20,947 bases of DNA from COMBO-56-21 sp038852315 (GTDB taxonomy: Archaea > Thermoplasmatota > Thermoplasmata > UBA10834). Numbering within the stretch: the stretch's first letter is position 1; each line of letters starts with the position of its first letter. The position numbers and the translations under genes were made by a program. A model generated the notes under the pieces. That model ran no database searches. It saw only the letters and a program-made list of their open reading frames with translations, and had not been told where the DNA came from. The stretch is taken from positions 1-20,947 of the forward strand of contig JAWCKF010000029.1 of the NCBI GenBank assembly GCA_038852315.1, in the 5' to 3' direction. Below, in pieces: positions 1 to 7,815 of this stretch.

Positions 1-89
1 ATCCCGCCGAACGAGACCATCGTGACGGCCACGGCGACGGCCGCGATCACCAGCAACGATACCATCAGCGCTAGGATCTTCTTCTCCAT
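1..89 (-). CDS. N-terminus of an exported or membrane-anchored protein (partial)
   Basis: This leftward reading frame begins with ATG at 89 and runs off the window edge, so only 29 codons are visible. They read MEKKILALMV and then a run of Leu, Val, Ile and Ala, ending TMVSFGG. A short basic start followed by a hydrophobic helix of about 20 residues is typical of a signal peptide or N-terminal anchor. The bases before the start (CAGGAGTGAGGCAGGT) contain purine-rich Shine-Dalgarno-like stretches. The mature domain lies outside the window, so function cannot be assigned. I am fairly sure it is a real gene because of the signal-like composition and the usable ribosome binding site. Confidence 0.6.
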   Translation of the reverse strand, partial: MEKKILALMVSLLVIAAVAVAVTMVSFGG

Positions 90-114
90 ACCTGCCTCAC
101 TCCTGCTTGCATAG

Positions 115-126
115 GCTCACGTGAGC
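115..126. promoter_or_regulatory. Perfect 12-base palindrome upstream of the gene starting at 89
   Basis: The sequence GCTCACGTGAGC reads the same on both strands. It sits 26-37 bases upstream of the ATG at 89, where it would fall in the leader or near the transcription start. It could be an operator for a dimeric regulator, or a chance palindrome in GC-rich DNA. Confidence 0.3.
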
Positions 127-197
127 TGAAGAGACAGATTGAGGGCTCCGCCATGAGGCAAAGCAAGCGCTGGTCCATCCCTTCTGCTTCCGCGGCC

Positions 198-228
198 AAT
201 ATATCAGGTTATTAGTATATAATTATTG
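198..228 (-). promoter_or_regulatory. AT-rich TATA-like patch, candidate promoter for the gene at 1-89
   Basis: Two TATA-like runs lie here: ATATAT around 199-204, and TATATAATTATT at 216-227 (AATAATTATATA on the minus strand). They are the only strongly AT-rich bases in the surrounding 450. If used leftward they would give a leader of roughly 85-105 bases. Orientation is uncertain because both runs are nearly symmetrical. Confidence 0.4.
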
Positions 229-538
229 CTGCCTGGCCCGCCATGGGACTTGGACGAGAAATGTCTCGGAGAACATCGCAGCCACCGAACGGTGTGTTGC
301 TCCGCTCTTCAAGGAAAGACGAAGGAAAACCCCTGGGGTCCCATCCGACCCCACGGAGGCAGACGCGCTCTGCACCCCACCACACCTGGCACTCAGGATT
401 CTGGCAGTTGCCTGCATTTCAGGCGTTATAGAACGTATCGTATTTCAAGATTCCCAGTCAGTGCACCAAGGAGCGGCTTCCGCAGCCCTCCGAACGGGAG
501 GTTGCGTGGACGGAAGTGCCCGAGGATTGTCAATCACT

Positions 539-1543
539 TCACGCTGCGGCCGCCCTCGAACTCGATCTCGACCCCAGGAACATCAGTCCGGCGCCGACCA
601 GGAGCACGACGACGAACGCTACACCGACGGCCATGTTGGAACTCTGAAGGGCCGAGTTGATGGGGTCCCACAGCATCATCACCACGAGCGCTAGTATGCC
701 GAACAGGAACATCGAAAGTGACGCCCACGGAACCGGCCTTGGGACCTTCTTACCCTCGGATGCGAACCTCTTTATCAGCAGGAATACGAGCAACCCCAGG
801 ACTATGATCACCGCGGGTATTGCCACGAACATCGCAAGGTGATCCTCTATAGGCGGCACCCAGCTCCAGTACCAGTCGATCATGAACGCGATCTGAGAAC
901 CCAGGATCCCGAGCACTATGAGCGAAGCGCCTATCACCCTGAAGTCGAGTATGCTGGTCAAATCCTGGGGCACGGGTTCCTCCTCTGCGGCTTCGACGGT
1001 CTCCTCTGCGACCGCGGGCTCGGAGGTCTTTGCAGGCGTAGCCTTGGGGACCACCTCCTCGACCTCGATGATCTCCTCGACCTCTTCTTCTTCGAACTCG
1101 GCACCGCAGTACGGGCATGTAGGTACCGTCAGGCCGACCATCTTCCCGCAGACGGGACACTCGGCCTTCTCCTCTTCTTCAGCCACGACCTCGCTGGCAG
1201 CGGCAGGTGTTGCCTTGACGGGCTCAGGAGCTCTCTCCTCGGTGACCGTCTCTTCCTCGAACTCAGCGCCGCAGTACGGGCACGTGGAAACCTTGATGCT
1301 GACCATCTTACCGCAGACTGGGCACTCAGCCATCTCCTCTTCATCGGCAACTGGAGGAGCCGCCTTGGCTTTCTCAGGAGCCTCTTCTACGACAGCCTCC
1401 TCCTCGAACTCGGCCCCGCAATACGGACAAGACGCAACCTCCAGGCCGACCGGCTTCCCGCAGATCGGACAAGCGACCTCCTCTTCGTCTGCCACCTCGG
1501 GCTTCTTCTGTGGGACAGGCTCCTGCTGCTTCTTCTTCGGCAT
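539..1543 (-). CDS. Membrane protein with three tandem zinc ribbons and four TM helices
   Basis: A 334-residue protein starting MPKKKQQEPV. The N-terminal half has three near-identical zinc ribbons of the form CPxCGK-x8-CPYCGAEFEEE, i.e. CX2C-X10-CX2C, with cysteines at 25/28/39/42, 74/77/88/91 and 129/132/143/146. Very acidic Glu/Ala/Pro linkers separate them. After about residue 195 come four hydrophobic helices (about 202-222, 236-258, 273-292 and 304-324), then a short basic tail. Cytosolic zinc-binding modules tethered to a membrane anchor are the likely layout. Zinc-ribbon membrane proteins are common in archaea, but no function follows from that. The frame stays open to 1738, but I chose ATG 1543 because the upstream residues are unlike protein, a GGGGTG run precedes it, and a TATA-like box lies at 1621-1629. 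I do not recognise a named family. Confidence 0.85.
   Translation of the reverse strand: MPKKKQQEPVPQKKPEVADEEEVACPICGKPVGLEVASCPYCGAEFEEEAVVEEAPEKAKAAPPVADEEEMAECPVCGKMVSIKVSTCPYCGAEFEEETVTEERAPEPVKATPAAASEVVAEEEEKAECPVCGKMVGLTVPTCPYCGAEFEEEEVEEIIEVEEVVPKATPAKTSEPAVAEETVEAAEEEPVPQDLTSILDFRVIGASLIVLGILGSQIAFMIDWYWSWVPPIEDHLAMFVAIPAVIIVLGLLVFLLIKRFASEGKKVPRPVPWASLSMFLFGILALVVMMLWDPINSALQSSNMAVGVAFVVVLLVGAGLMFLGSRSSSRAAAA
1085..1471 (-). repeat. Three in-gene zinc-ribbon repeats, unit about 50 codons
   Basis: The coding units at about 1397-1471, 1250-1324 and 1085-1159 encode the three CX2C-X10-CX2C ribbons. They stay similar at DNA level: the stretch coding for CPYCGAEFEEE recurs with few changes near 1405, 1258 and 1093 (for example GCAGTACGGGCA twice on the plus strand). 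Spacing is 49 and then 55 codons. The pattern suggests duplication within the gene. Confidence 0.8.
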
Positions 1544-1620
1544 ATCGGCACACACCCCTGCGCGAAACCAACGGCCTCCAAAGACTGGGGGATACTGGTG
1601 TTTAGCATTGGATTTGCCGC

Positions 1621-1629
1621 TTAAATAGG
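1621..1629 (-). promoter_or_regulatory. TATA-like box for the triple zinc-ribbon gene
   Basis: The minus strand reads CCTATTTAA, the most TATA-like run upstream of the start at 1543. It predicts transcription starting near 1598 and a leader of about 55 bases. It was assigned by eye only. Confidence 0.4.
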
Positions 1630-1792
1630 TTGCTACATGGGTGGCCTCAAATCGAAGAGCGCGGTGGCGCAGGATTAAGACCCCGCCGAGTCCAGTGCTA
1701 CCAGAGCGGACGCCAAAGGCCCTTTCGGCCTCTCTCATGCAAACTGATATAGCTCTCCATCATTCTCCACTGCATTCGGGGAAGAGCGCCGG

Positions 1793-2629
1793 ATGCCGAC
1801 CACCAGCAAGAACACGATCTTGGAGGCCGCGCAGTCGCCTGATGGCCAGAGGATAATCGTGGCTGGGTACTCCGTCGCCACAACGCTCATCCTTCTGGGG
1901 TTCCCCGGTACTCCGGCTGCGCTCGTCCTCGGCATCCCTTACCTCTTCTTCGTGCCCGGGTACGTCCTGGTCAGGCTGTTCTTCTGGAAGGGGACTTCGC
2001 TCGAGGCGAAGTTCGTGCTCAGCCTGGGCCTGAGCGTCCTGGCAATGATATTCCTCGGGCTGTTCCTAGTGCTCACGCCTCTCGGGCTGACGTCGGATAA
2101 CGCCCTCGCATCGGTGATAGTTCTCACGATGGTCTGCCTCACGGCCGACGTGCTGTGGAAACGGCCCGAAGATGCGAAGGAGAGGGAGCACAAGCCCCCA
2201 GCGACTGTGAAGCTCGACAGTGTCGTGGTCGCGATGCTCGGGACCGCCATCGCCATCTCCGTGATATCCGCGGCGTTGATCATCACCGCGGACTACCCCT
2301 CGAGGACCTACTTCGCCATAACGGACGAGCAGGGCAGCGCGGACATAGAGACGACGCGAGCGGTCAACACCACCATGGCGCTGATCGTGCACATGAAGAA
2401 CGGCGAGGACGGCCCGCGCACCTTCAGGCTGGTGGCGTACAACGACACCCTGGCGTTCAGGAACGAGTCGAATCGCGTGCTCCAGGAGGGCGAGCTCTGG
2501 CAGATGATGTTCAACATCCCGCTCTACCAGAAGGGGGAGTTCCTGCTGAACTTCGATCTCTACATACAGGAGCAGGGAGAGCCGGAATACTTCTACGGGA
2601 ACCTGCACCTGTGGGTGAAGGTCTCCTGA
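1793..2629 (+). CDS. DUF1616-type membrane protein
   Basis: A 278-residue protein with five predicted membrane helices (about 21-39, 42-64, 73-98, 103-121 and 144-166) and an extracytoplasmic C-terminal domain of about 110 residues. The stretch GIPYLFFVPGYVLVRLFF followed by a segment starting EAKFVLSLGLS is the recognisable signature of DUF1616 proteins. These are widespread in archaea and often linked by context to surface or polysaccharide genes; their biochemical role is unknown. The C-terminal domain has a beta-rich pattern and several N-x-T/S sequons (NTT, NDT, NES), which fits an outward-facing domain. ATG 1793 follows GGGGAAG and a weak GATATAG box near 1746. The gene ends six bases from the converging permease gene, so any terminator must lie inside one of the two coding regions. 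Confidence 0.8.
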   Translation: MPTTSKNTILEAAQSPDGQRIIVAGYSVATTLILLGFPGTPAALVLGIPYLFFVPGYVLVRLFFWKGTSLEAKFVLSLGLSVLAMIFLGLFLVLTPLGLTSDNALASVIVLTMVCLTADVLWKRPEDAKEREHKPPATVKLDSVVVAMLGTAIAISVISAALIITADYPSRTYFAITDEQGSADIETTRAVNTTMALIVHMKNGEDGPRTFRLVAYNDTLAFRNESNRVLQEGELWQMMFNIPLYQKGEFLLNFDLYIQEQGEPEYFYGNLHLWVKVS

Positions 2630-2635
2630 GAGCGC

Positions 2636-4648
2636 TCAGTCGCCGATCAAACGCTCCACATCCAGCGGCTCGCTCGCCTCCTCCCCCAGCTTCCTGATCG
2701 ACCTTATCGCGGTCTGCCTGACGGCCATGACCGCCGAGGCGACCGCGCTCGTGACCGATATCGCGACCGCCCCGAGGAGCACCACCACCAGCAGGCCCGT
2801 GTCCAGCTGCGGCCTCACGCCGTGCCCGAACACCACGAAGGCCTCGGACTTGGACAGGAGGTCGGCTGCGGCCACGCCCAGGGCGACGCCGATGGCCGCT
2901 CCCGCAAGGCCGGCCTCGAGGGCCTGTGGGAGCACGAGGCCGATTATCGCCCTCTTGGACGCTCCCACGGTCCTGAGGATGCCCAGTCTCGCCCTGCCCT
3001 CGTGGATCTCCTTCGAGAACACCGAGCATATGGCAAGCACAGCGAGCAGGGCGGATATCGCGCCCACGGAGACCACGGCGACCAGCACGTTCCCCTCCGA
3101 TATCTTCGCCGCCTGGTAGATCGGCACGGACCCTGCGGAGAACAGCGCGCTCGAGCCGCTGTACCTCATCACTAGCTGCACCAGCCCAGGGTTGTCGACT
3201 ATCCACGACTGCACCACGAGCTCGCTCGAGAAGTTGGCGACCTGAACCGTGTGCGTGCCCACGCTCAGCCCTCTCAACCTGAAGCTCACGGTCTTGGCCT
3301 CGAACCCCTCGAGGCTCACGGCGACGGTCATGTGCGCTCTGCCATCGACGAGCACGGTGATGTTGAGATCGCCCGGCAGGGAGCCCTCGTTCTGGACGGC
3401 GACGATGCCCGTGGCCGACTCGGGCTCTCTGATGATGACGGGGGAGAGAGCGAACGAGGCGATGACGGGCGAGAAAACCGCAGGGTACTCCGATGTGTCG
3501 ACGACAGTTACGGACGCGTTGGCGGACGTGTAGCCGACAAGGCTTGCAGTGACACGGAATGTGCCCAAGGCATCCGCCACGAAGGTGGCGTTCCCCCAGT
3601 CGTCCGTGAAGTAGGACAGGCTCCCGAAGGTGACCAGCGCGTCGGGCACCTCCATGCCTCTGTGGTCTCTCACTGACACAGTGAGATTGGAGTGCAGGGG
3701 GACCTTGCTCGGACATGCCAGCCTCAGGTACGGCTCGACCCCTCTGACGCTGGCGTTCAGGCTGACTGGAAAGTCACCCAGCAACGACGCCGCCACAGTG
3801 TGGCTGCCGAGCCCCTCGAGCACCGCAGTTGACACGACTCGGGTGGACTGGGAGGCGTTCAGCGAAACTCTTCTTGTTTCGAGCACCCGCCCATCCAGCG
3901 AGAACGCTACCTCGGCCGTGCCGGACGCGGATCCCCAGTTCCTGACGCCGACGCTGACAGTGAACTCCTCGCCGGGCACGACCTGGCTCTTCTGCACCAG
4001 CAGGTCGAACAGCGTGAACCTGGCGCCTTCGGGCGAGAGGAGCCTCGAGAGCCACTCAGGCTCCGAGGTGGCCACCCTGATGATCGAGACCTTCTGCGCG
4101 CTCATCCCGGTAAGGAACCGTGCGGTATCGAGCGACACGAGGAGCTCGTCGTCGAGCGATGAGCCGGTCTCGAACCACCCGATGACGCGCACGACGCATA
4201 TCCTCGGGGAGTAGCTCCCGACGAGCGATATCGTCTGCGGCGGGTCGATGTCCAGCCTATCTCGCAGAGAGGAGCCTATGAGCGCCCTCTCGACCATACC
4301 CATGGGAGATTCTGACAGCTCGAGCCGTCGGAACTTCGGACCCGTGGAGTTCAGACTTTCGAGGTCGACGCCGCGCACGACGAAGCTGTGACCCTCCCAC
4401 CCCGAGAAGGCGAAGACCTCCGGACTCACGCCCGTTATGTTCGGCAGCCGCTCGAGGACCGTCACCATATCCGCCTCGATCTGGCTCGCGAAGATGGTCG
4501 GCGCGGTCGAGGAAGATATCGCGAAGCCCTCGTCGGCGGCGAACGCTGCGGGCGCGGAGTACAGCCCGGAGAGGACGGAGGATATCGTGGTGAATATCAT
4601 GATGGAGAGGGCGATGACGACGATCACCCTGGGCCTGATGAGCATCAT
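2636..4648 (-). CDS. FtsX/MacB-type ABC permease with large Ig-like insertion
   Basis: A 670-residue protein. It begins with one membrane helix (about 8-30), followed by an extracytoplasmic MacB-like region to about 215. Next come roughly 270 residues of beta-sandwich modules: a CARDB-like one (about 222-300, with VGVRNWGSASG), a carboxypeptidase-regulatory/Big-like one (about 305-383) and a second CARDB-like one (about 398-480, with VAVQNEGSLPGDLNITV). The FtsX core is C-terminal, with helices near 520-543, 566-597 and 616-643 and the characteristic GRARLGILRTVGASKRAI coupling region at 551-568. FtsX-type permeases work with a cytosolic ABC ATPase to move lipoproteins or peptides, or to transmit mechanical force; none is encoded in this window. 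The ATG overlaps the preceding permease's TGA as ATGA, so the two are probably translated together and may form a heterodimer. Substrate unknown. Confidence 0.85.
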   Translation of the reverse strand: MMLIRPRVIVVIALSIMIFTTISSVLSGLYSAPAAFAADEGFAISSSTAPTIFASQIEADMVTVLERLPNITGVSPEVFAFSGWEGHSFVVRGVDLESLNSTGPKFRRLELSESPMGMVERALIGSSLRDRLDIDPPQTISLVGSYSPRICVVRVIGWFETGSSLDDELLVSLDTARFLTGMSAQKVSIIRVATSEPEWLSRLLSPEGARFTLFDLLVQKSQVVPGEEFTVSVGVRNWGSASGTAEVAFSLDGRVLETRRVSLNASQSTRVVSTAVLEGLGSHTVAASLLGDFPVSLNASVRGVEPYLRLACPSKVPLHSNLTVSVRDHRGMEVPDALVTFGSLSYFTDDWGNATFVADALGTFRVTASLVGYTSANASVTVVDTSEYPAVFSPVIASFALSPVIIREPESATGIVAVQNEGSLPGDLNITVLVDGRAHMTVAVSLEGFEAKTVSFRLRGLSVGTHTVQVANFSSELVVQSWIVDNPGLVQLVMRYSGSSALFSAGSVPIYQAAKISEGNVLVAVVSVGAISALLAVLAICSVFSKEIHEGRARLGILRTVGASKRAIIGLVLPQALEAGLAGAAIGVALGVAAADLLSKSEAFVVFGHGVRPQLDTGLLVVVLLGAVAISVTSAVASAVMAVRQTAIRSIRKLGEEASEPLDVERLIGD

Positions 4649-5691
4649 CGGACCACCACCCGCAGATCCTCGACGGGGGATGTGAGCGTCATCCTCGCGG
4701 CCGGCAGCATGGCGCCCGCCACGCCCGCAGCCAACGTGACTAGGAAGGCTGCGACCAGCAACAGCTCGCTCGTCTCGATCACAAACACGGAGCTCACCAC
4801 GGCCGAGGCAGCCGTGGAGAGCGCGTAAGAGAGCACGATCCCGAGCGCGACGCCGAAGACGCCGCCGTAGGCTGATATGACGAATGCGTTAGCCAGAAGG
4901 TATCCGAACACCCGCCTTCTGCCAGCCCCGAGGGTCTTGATTATCCCTATGTCGTGTCTCCTGTCCGCAGTTTCAGCGCCTATGAAGCTGTATGCGAGGA
5001 CCGCGATCACGAAGGCCGAGGGCAGGAGTACCCAGGTCGCATCATGCTCTATCTCATCGACGCTGGATTCCAGGAAGTCCATGATGGCGACTGTGGGCTG
5101 CACGGAGAACCCCTCTGACTCCAGATAGTCGATGTCGTCGGCATCGAGTCCCTTTGCGATGGCGAAATTGTATGGCGGAGTCAGACCTCCCAACAGCTCG
5201 GACATCATCGCGCTGCTGCACAGCAGCCAATGGTTGGGGAACATGGCCGAGGAGTACTTCCCCAGGACGGTCGCGTTGACCGCCCCATGGCCGACGACAG
5301 TCACGTCGCCAATGATGTTCAGGGCCGAGCCGGCGAGACAGTCCCTTCCGCTCACCAGAAACCTCTCCGGCAGTATCCTGAACTCGTCGACGACGGAGAA
5401 CGCGGTCACGGTGAGGTTCCCAGGCGTGATCTCCACGGTCGATACGGTCCCCATCGCGTATCTCGGGTATATCCCGAACAGCGGCTCGGCCGAGAAGAAC
5501 TGCAGACTTTCTCCCCCCGGCATGGTGAGTAGATACAGTTCCGTCGAGTAGTTCGCCGAGAGCCTCTCCATGGAAGTGCGAAGGCCGCCAACGACGGAGA
5601 AGCTCGCGACTATGAACATCGTGCACAGCGCGATGCCCAGGCTCGTGGCCCTCGCGCGCTCGTTGAACCTGAACAGAGGTGGGGAAGTCAT
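4645..5691 (-). CDS. FtsX-like ABC permease, first gene of a two-gene operon
   Basis: A protein of 348 residues from ATG 5691 (349 from the adjacent GTG 5694). It has the classic FtsX plan: helix 1 at about 16-38, an extracytoplasmic MacB-like domain of about 180 residues, then three C-terminal helices (about 222-241, 263-293 and 309-333). The coupling motif DIGIIKTLGAGRRRVFGYLL lies at 247-266 between helices 2 and 3 and is where such permeases contact their ATPase. It ends in the ATGA overlap with the larger permease at 2636-4648. A TATA box at 5721-5729 would put the transcription start within about 5-8 bases of the start codon, so the message is nearly leaderless. No ATPase gene is adjacent, so it must be encoded elsewhere. 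Confidence 0.85.
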   Translation of the reverse strand: MTSPPLFRFNERARATSLGIALCTMFIVASFSVVGGLRTSMERLSANYSTELYLLTMPGGESLQFFSAEPLFGIYPRYAMGTVSTVEITPGNLTVTAFSVVDEFRILPERFLVSGRDCLAGSALNIIGDVTVVGHGAVNATVLGKYSSAMFPNHWLLCSSAMMSELLGGLTPPYNFAIAKGLDADDIDYLESEGFSVQPTVAIMDFLESSVDEIEHDATWVLLPSAFVIAVLAYSFIGAETADRRHDIGIIKTLGAGRRRVFGYLLANAFVISAYGGVFGVALGIVLSYALSTAASAVVSSVFVIETSELLLVAAFLVTLAAGVAGAMLPAARMTLTSPVEDLRVVVR

Positions 5692-5719
5692 CACAGAACG
5701 CGTGAGAAGTGTGGCTGGC

Positions 5720-5730
5720 GGATATATACT
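5720..5730 (-). promoter_or_regulatory. TATA box of the permease operon (near-leaderless)
   Basis: The minus strand reads AGTATATATCC, a good archaeal TATA element in otherwise GC-rich DNA. Its centre is about 34 bases before ATG 5691, so transcription should begin within a few bases of the start codon. No Shine-Dalgarno is visible, which agrees with a leaderless or short-leader message. Confidence 0.65.
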
Positions 5731-5745
5731 CTTGCGGTTGCCGCG

Positions 5746-6981
5746 TCAGCTGACGGATTCGGCAACGAGAGATATCAGCTCGGCTATCTCCATCCTCTCG
5801 CCTGCGACCTTCGCGCCACCGGTCAGGTTGGTCACGCAGAACGGGCATGCGGAGACCAGCATCTCGGCCCCGACGCTCTTCGCCTCCTTCACCCTGAGCG
5901 ATGCCAGGTACTCAGCGCGGTCGTTGAACTGTATCTTGAACCCGCCGCCTGCGCCGCAGCACTGCGAGTCGTACCTGTTGTGCGGCAGCTCGAGATACGT
6001 CGACTGCGGGAACGCCCTCAGTATCCGCCTGGGCTCCTCGAATATCCCGAAGTGACGCCCGATGTGGCAGGGGTCGTGGTACGCGACCTTCTTGGGCAAG
6101 GGCTTCTTCAGCACGAGCTTCCTGTCTTTGATCAGCCTGTCAACATACTGCGTCATGTGGTACAGCTCGAAATCCGGCTTGCCAGCGTACACGGGGTAGT
6201 TGTGCTTCAACGTCATGAAGCAGCCGGCGCACGCTGTCACAACCACCTTCGCGTTACGCCTCTCCAGCTCCCTCAGGTTGTGCTTGACCAGACCATCCAC
6301 TTCATCGGTCACGACATCTGTCTGGCCTGTACGTATGAGCGGCGAGCCGCAGCACCACTCGTCCTTCCCCAGGATGTCGTACTCCACCCCGGCGGCCTCG
6401 AGCACGCGAACCGCGTCCTGGGCGATCTTCTGCTGGCGGTAGCTCGCGGTGCAGCCTGTGAAGTATATCACCTCGGGGTTCCTCGAGCGCTTGGCAGTCT
6501 TGGGCAGCCACTCATCTCGTCTTTCGTGCGGCTCGTCGTACGGGTTGTGCTTTGCGATGACCCTGGTCCTCAGGGCCCTGTGCCTGTCGAGCGGCCCGAG
6601 CCCGTTCTTGACCAGCCACTCCTTCACCTGCTCCCATCGGTCGTTGAACCTGATGCCCGCATGGCACACATGTTGACAGTAGCCGCACGCGGTGCAGTTG
6701 TAGATGCGCTCCACGAACTCGGGCGTCAGCTTGGGCCTCCTCATGAGCAGCCGGTCGAACGTGCCCGGGTGCGCGTATCTCTTAAGATGATACATCTTCC
6801 CGCGCACGCGCCAGGACTCGAACCCTCTGTCAGGGTTCAGCTGGATAGGGCAGACGAAGTTGCAGTATCCGCACTGCAGGCAGGCGTGTATGTCTCTCTC
6901 GACTTCGGCCGGGAGGCGTGGGTCAGGCATGACGGAAGATCGTAGCGGTTTCCCGGGCTTAACTGTTGTCCCGACGGCCAT
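5746..6981 (-). CDS. HdrD/GlpC-like (Fe-S) oxidoreductase with two CCG domains
   Basis: A 411-residue protein with two CX2CX2CX3C motifs for 4Fe-4S clusters (Cys 34/37/40/44 and 96/99/102/106). Two cysteine-rich CCG domains follow, seen as CTASYRQQKI...WCCGSPL with ACAGCF, and DPCHIGRHFG...QCCGAGGGF with SACPFC. This is the layout of heterodisulfide reductase subunit D, GlpC and LutA relatives, cytosolic electron carriers that bind noncubane or disulfide-active clusters. The electron donor and acceptor cannot be told from sequence. It lies nine bases after trpA. ATG 6981 has an AGGGGA motif that overlaps the trpA stop, so I keep it. ATG 6930 (residue 18) is a real alternative, since a TTAA box at about 6958-6965 would make that start leaderless; in that case the gene would have its own promoter. 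Confidence 0.85.
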   Translation of the reverse strand: MAVGTTVKPGKPLRSSVMPDPRLPAEVERDIHACLQCGYCNFVCPIQLNPDRGFESWRVRGKMYHLKRYAHPGTFDRLLMRRPKLTPEFVERIYNCTACGYCQHVCHAGIRFNDRWEQVKEWLVKNGLGPLDRHRALRTRVIAKHNPYDEPHERRDEWLPKTAKRSRNPEVIYFTGCTASYRQQKIAQDAVRVLEAAGVEYDILGKDEWCCGSPLIRTGQTDVVTDEVDGLVKHNLRELERRNAKVVVTACAGCFMTLKHNYPVYAGKPDFELYHMTQYVDRLIKDRKLVLKKPLPKKVAYHDPCHIGRHFGIFEEPRRILRAFPQSTYLELPHNRYDSQCCGAGGGFKIQFNDRAEYLASLRVKEAKSVGAEMLVSACPFCVTNLTGGAKVAGERMEIAELISLVAESVS

Positions 6982-6990
6982 TTGGGTCCC

Positions 6991-7815
6991 CTAGCCGTAA
7001 ACCCCCAAGGTACCCAACGTAGCGGCTTTCATCCCTCTCGCGAATGAGCGCGCAGCCTCCAAAGCATCTCTGCGCTCGCGCAACCTCTCTGCATACGCCG
7101 AGATGAGCTTGGACCCGACCACCACCCCTGACGCCCCCATCGCTAGCGCGGTTCGCACATGTGCGGGTTCCGAGATGCCGAAACCGAGGACGACGGGCAG
7201 CCCCGTCTTCGGCACCACCCTAGCCAACAGCGTTCTGGCGGATGGCGGGAGGGTCTCGCGCGCTCCCGTCGTGCCCGACACGGACACCGCGTATACGAAC
7301 CCCGAGGCCTTGGCGAGGATCGCGTCCAACCTCGCTTCGGCAGTAGAGGGCGCGACCAGGCGTATGACCCGGAGGCCGTCCGAGCGCGCTGCGAGGTCCA
7401 GCTCGTCTGACTCCTCAGGAGGAAGGTCCACTACGAGTATGCCGTCCGCTCCCGCATCGCGGAGGGCCGTGCAGAAATCCTCCACCCCGAACCTGAGCAC
7501 GGGGTTGTAGTAGGTCATCAGCACGATCGGGACGCTCAAGCCGCGGGAGCGCAGCGTCGATATCACATCGAAGATATGCGGGACCTTGAAGCCGCCCTCG
7601 AGCGACCGCTGCATCGCACCTTGTATCACGGGACCGTCCGCCACGGGGTCGGAGAACGGCAGCCCGAGTTCGACCAGGTCGGCTCCCGCTTCCGCGAGGG
7701 CATCCACCAGCTCTATCGTGAAGGCCTGGTCCGGGTCTCCAGCGCACACATACGGCACCAGAGCTCCCGAGCGTGAACTCCGCAGCTCGGCGAACTTCTG
7801 GTCGATTGCGTTCAC
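6991..7815 (-). CDS. trpA: Tryptophan synthase alpha subunit
   Basis: A 274-residue TIM-barrel enzyme that cleaves indole-3-glycerol phosphate to indole and glyceraldehyde 3-phosphate and passes indole to TrpB. The catalytic pair falls at Glu49 (LVELGLPFSDP) and Asp60 (VADGPVIQ), the same numbering as the enterobacterial enzyme. The phosphate-binding region is also intact (VSVSGTTGAR, GFGISEP, VGSKLI). The start is GTG 7815, which overlaps the trpB TGA as GTGA and is preceded by GGAGGG six bases upstream. Length is normal for the family. It is the last pathway gene of the operon; the HdrD-like gene follows after nine bases. Confidence 0.97.
   Translation of the reverse strand: MNAIDQKFAELRSSRSGALVPYVCAGDPDQAFTIELVDALAEAGADLVELGLPFSDPVADGPVIQGAMQRSLEGGFKVPHIFDVISTLRSRGLSVPIVLMTYYNPVLRFGVEDFCTALRDAGADGILVVDLPPEESDELDLAARSDGLRVIRLVAPSTAEARLDAILAKASGFVYAVSVSGTTGARETLPPSARTLLARVVPKTGLPVVLGFGISEPAHVRTALAMGASGVVVGSKLISAYAERLRERRDALEAARSFARGMKAATLGTLGVYG

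Larger units (their letters stand above)
90..538. other. Intergenic stretch between two leftward genes
   Basis: These 449 bases hold no reading frame that looks like protein: the frames that stay open are rich in Arg, Pro and Ser and show no domain or hydrophobic pattern. I see no tRNA T-loop signature, rRNA or repeat array. What can be supported is an AT-rich patch at 198-228 that may be the promoter of the gene starting at 89, and a perfect 12-base palindrome at 115-126. The remainder is GC-rich and featureless to the eye; an untranslated RNA cannot be excluded. Confidence 0.5.

Noticed and set aside
226..660. 144-codon rightward open frame in the intergenic stretch and into the zinc-ribbon gene
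   Set aside because: The translation is rich in Arg, Pro and Ser with no domain or helix pattern, and its second part is antisense to the zinc-ribbon membrane protein.
839..1628. Long rightward open frames (261 and 236 codons) opposite the zinc-ribbon gene
   Set aside because: They are antisense frames kept open by GC-rich, Glu-codon-rich repeats; the minus strand encodes clear zinc ribbons and TM helices.
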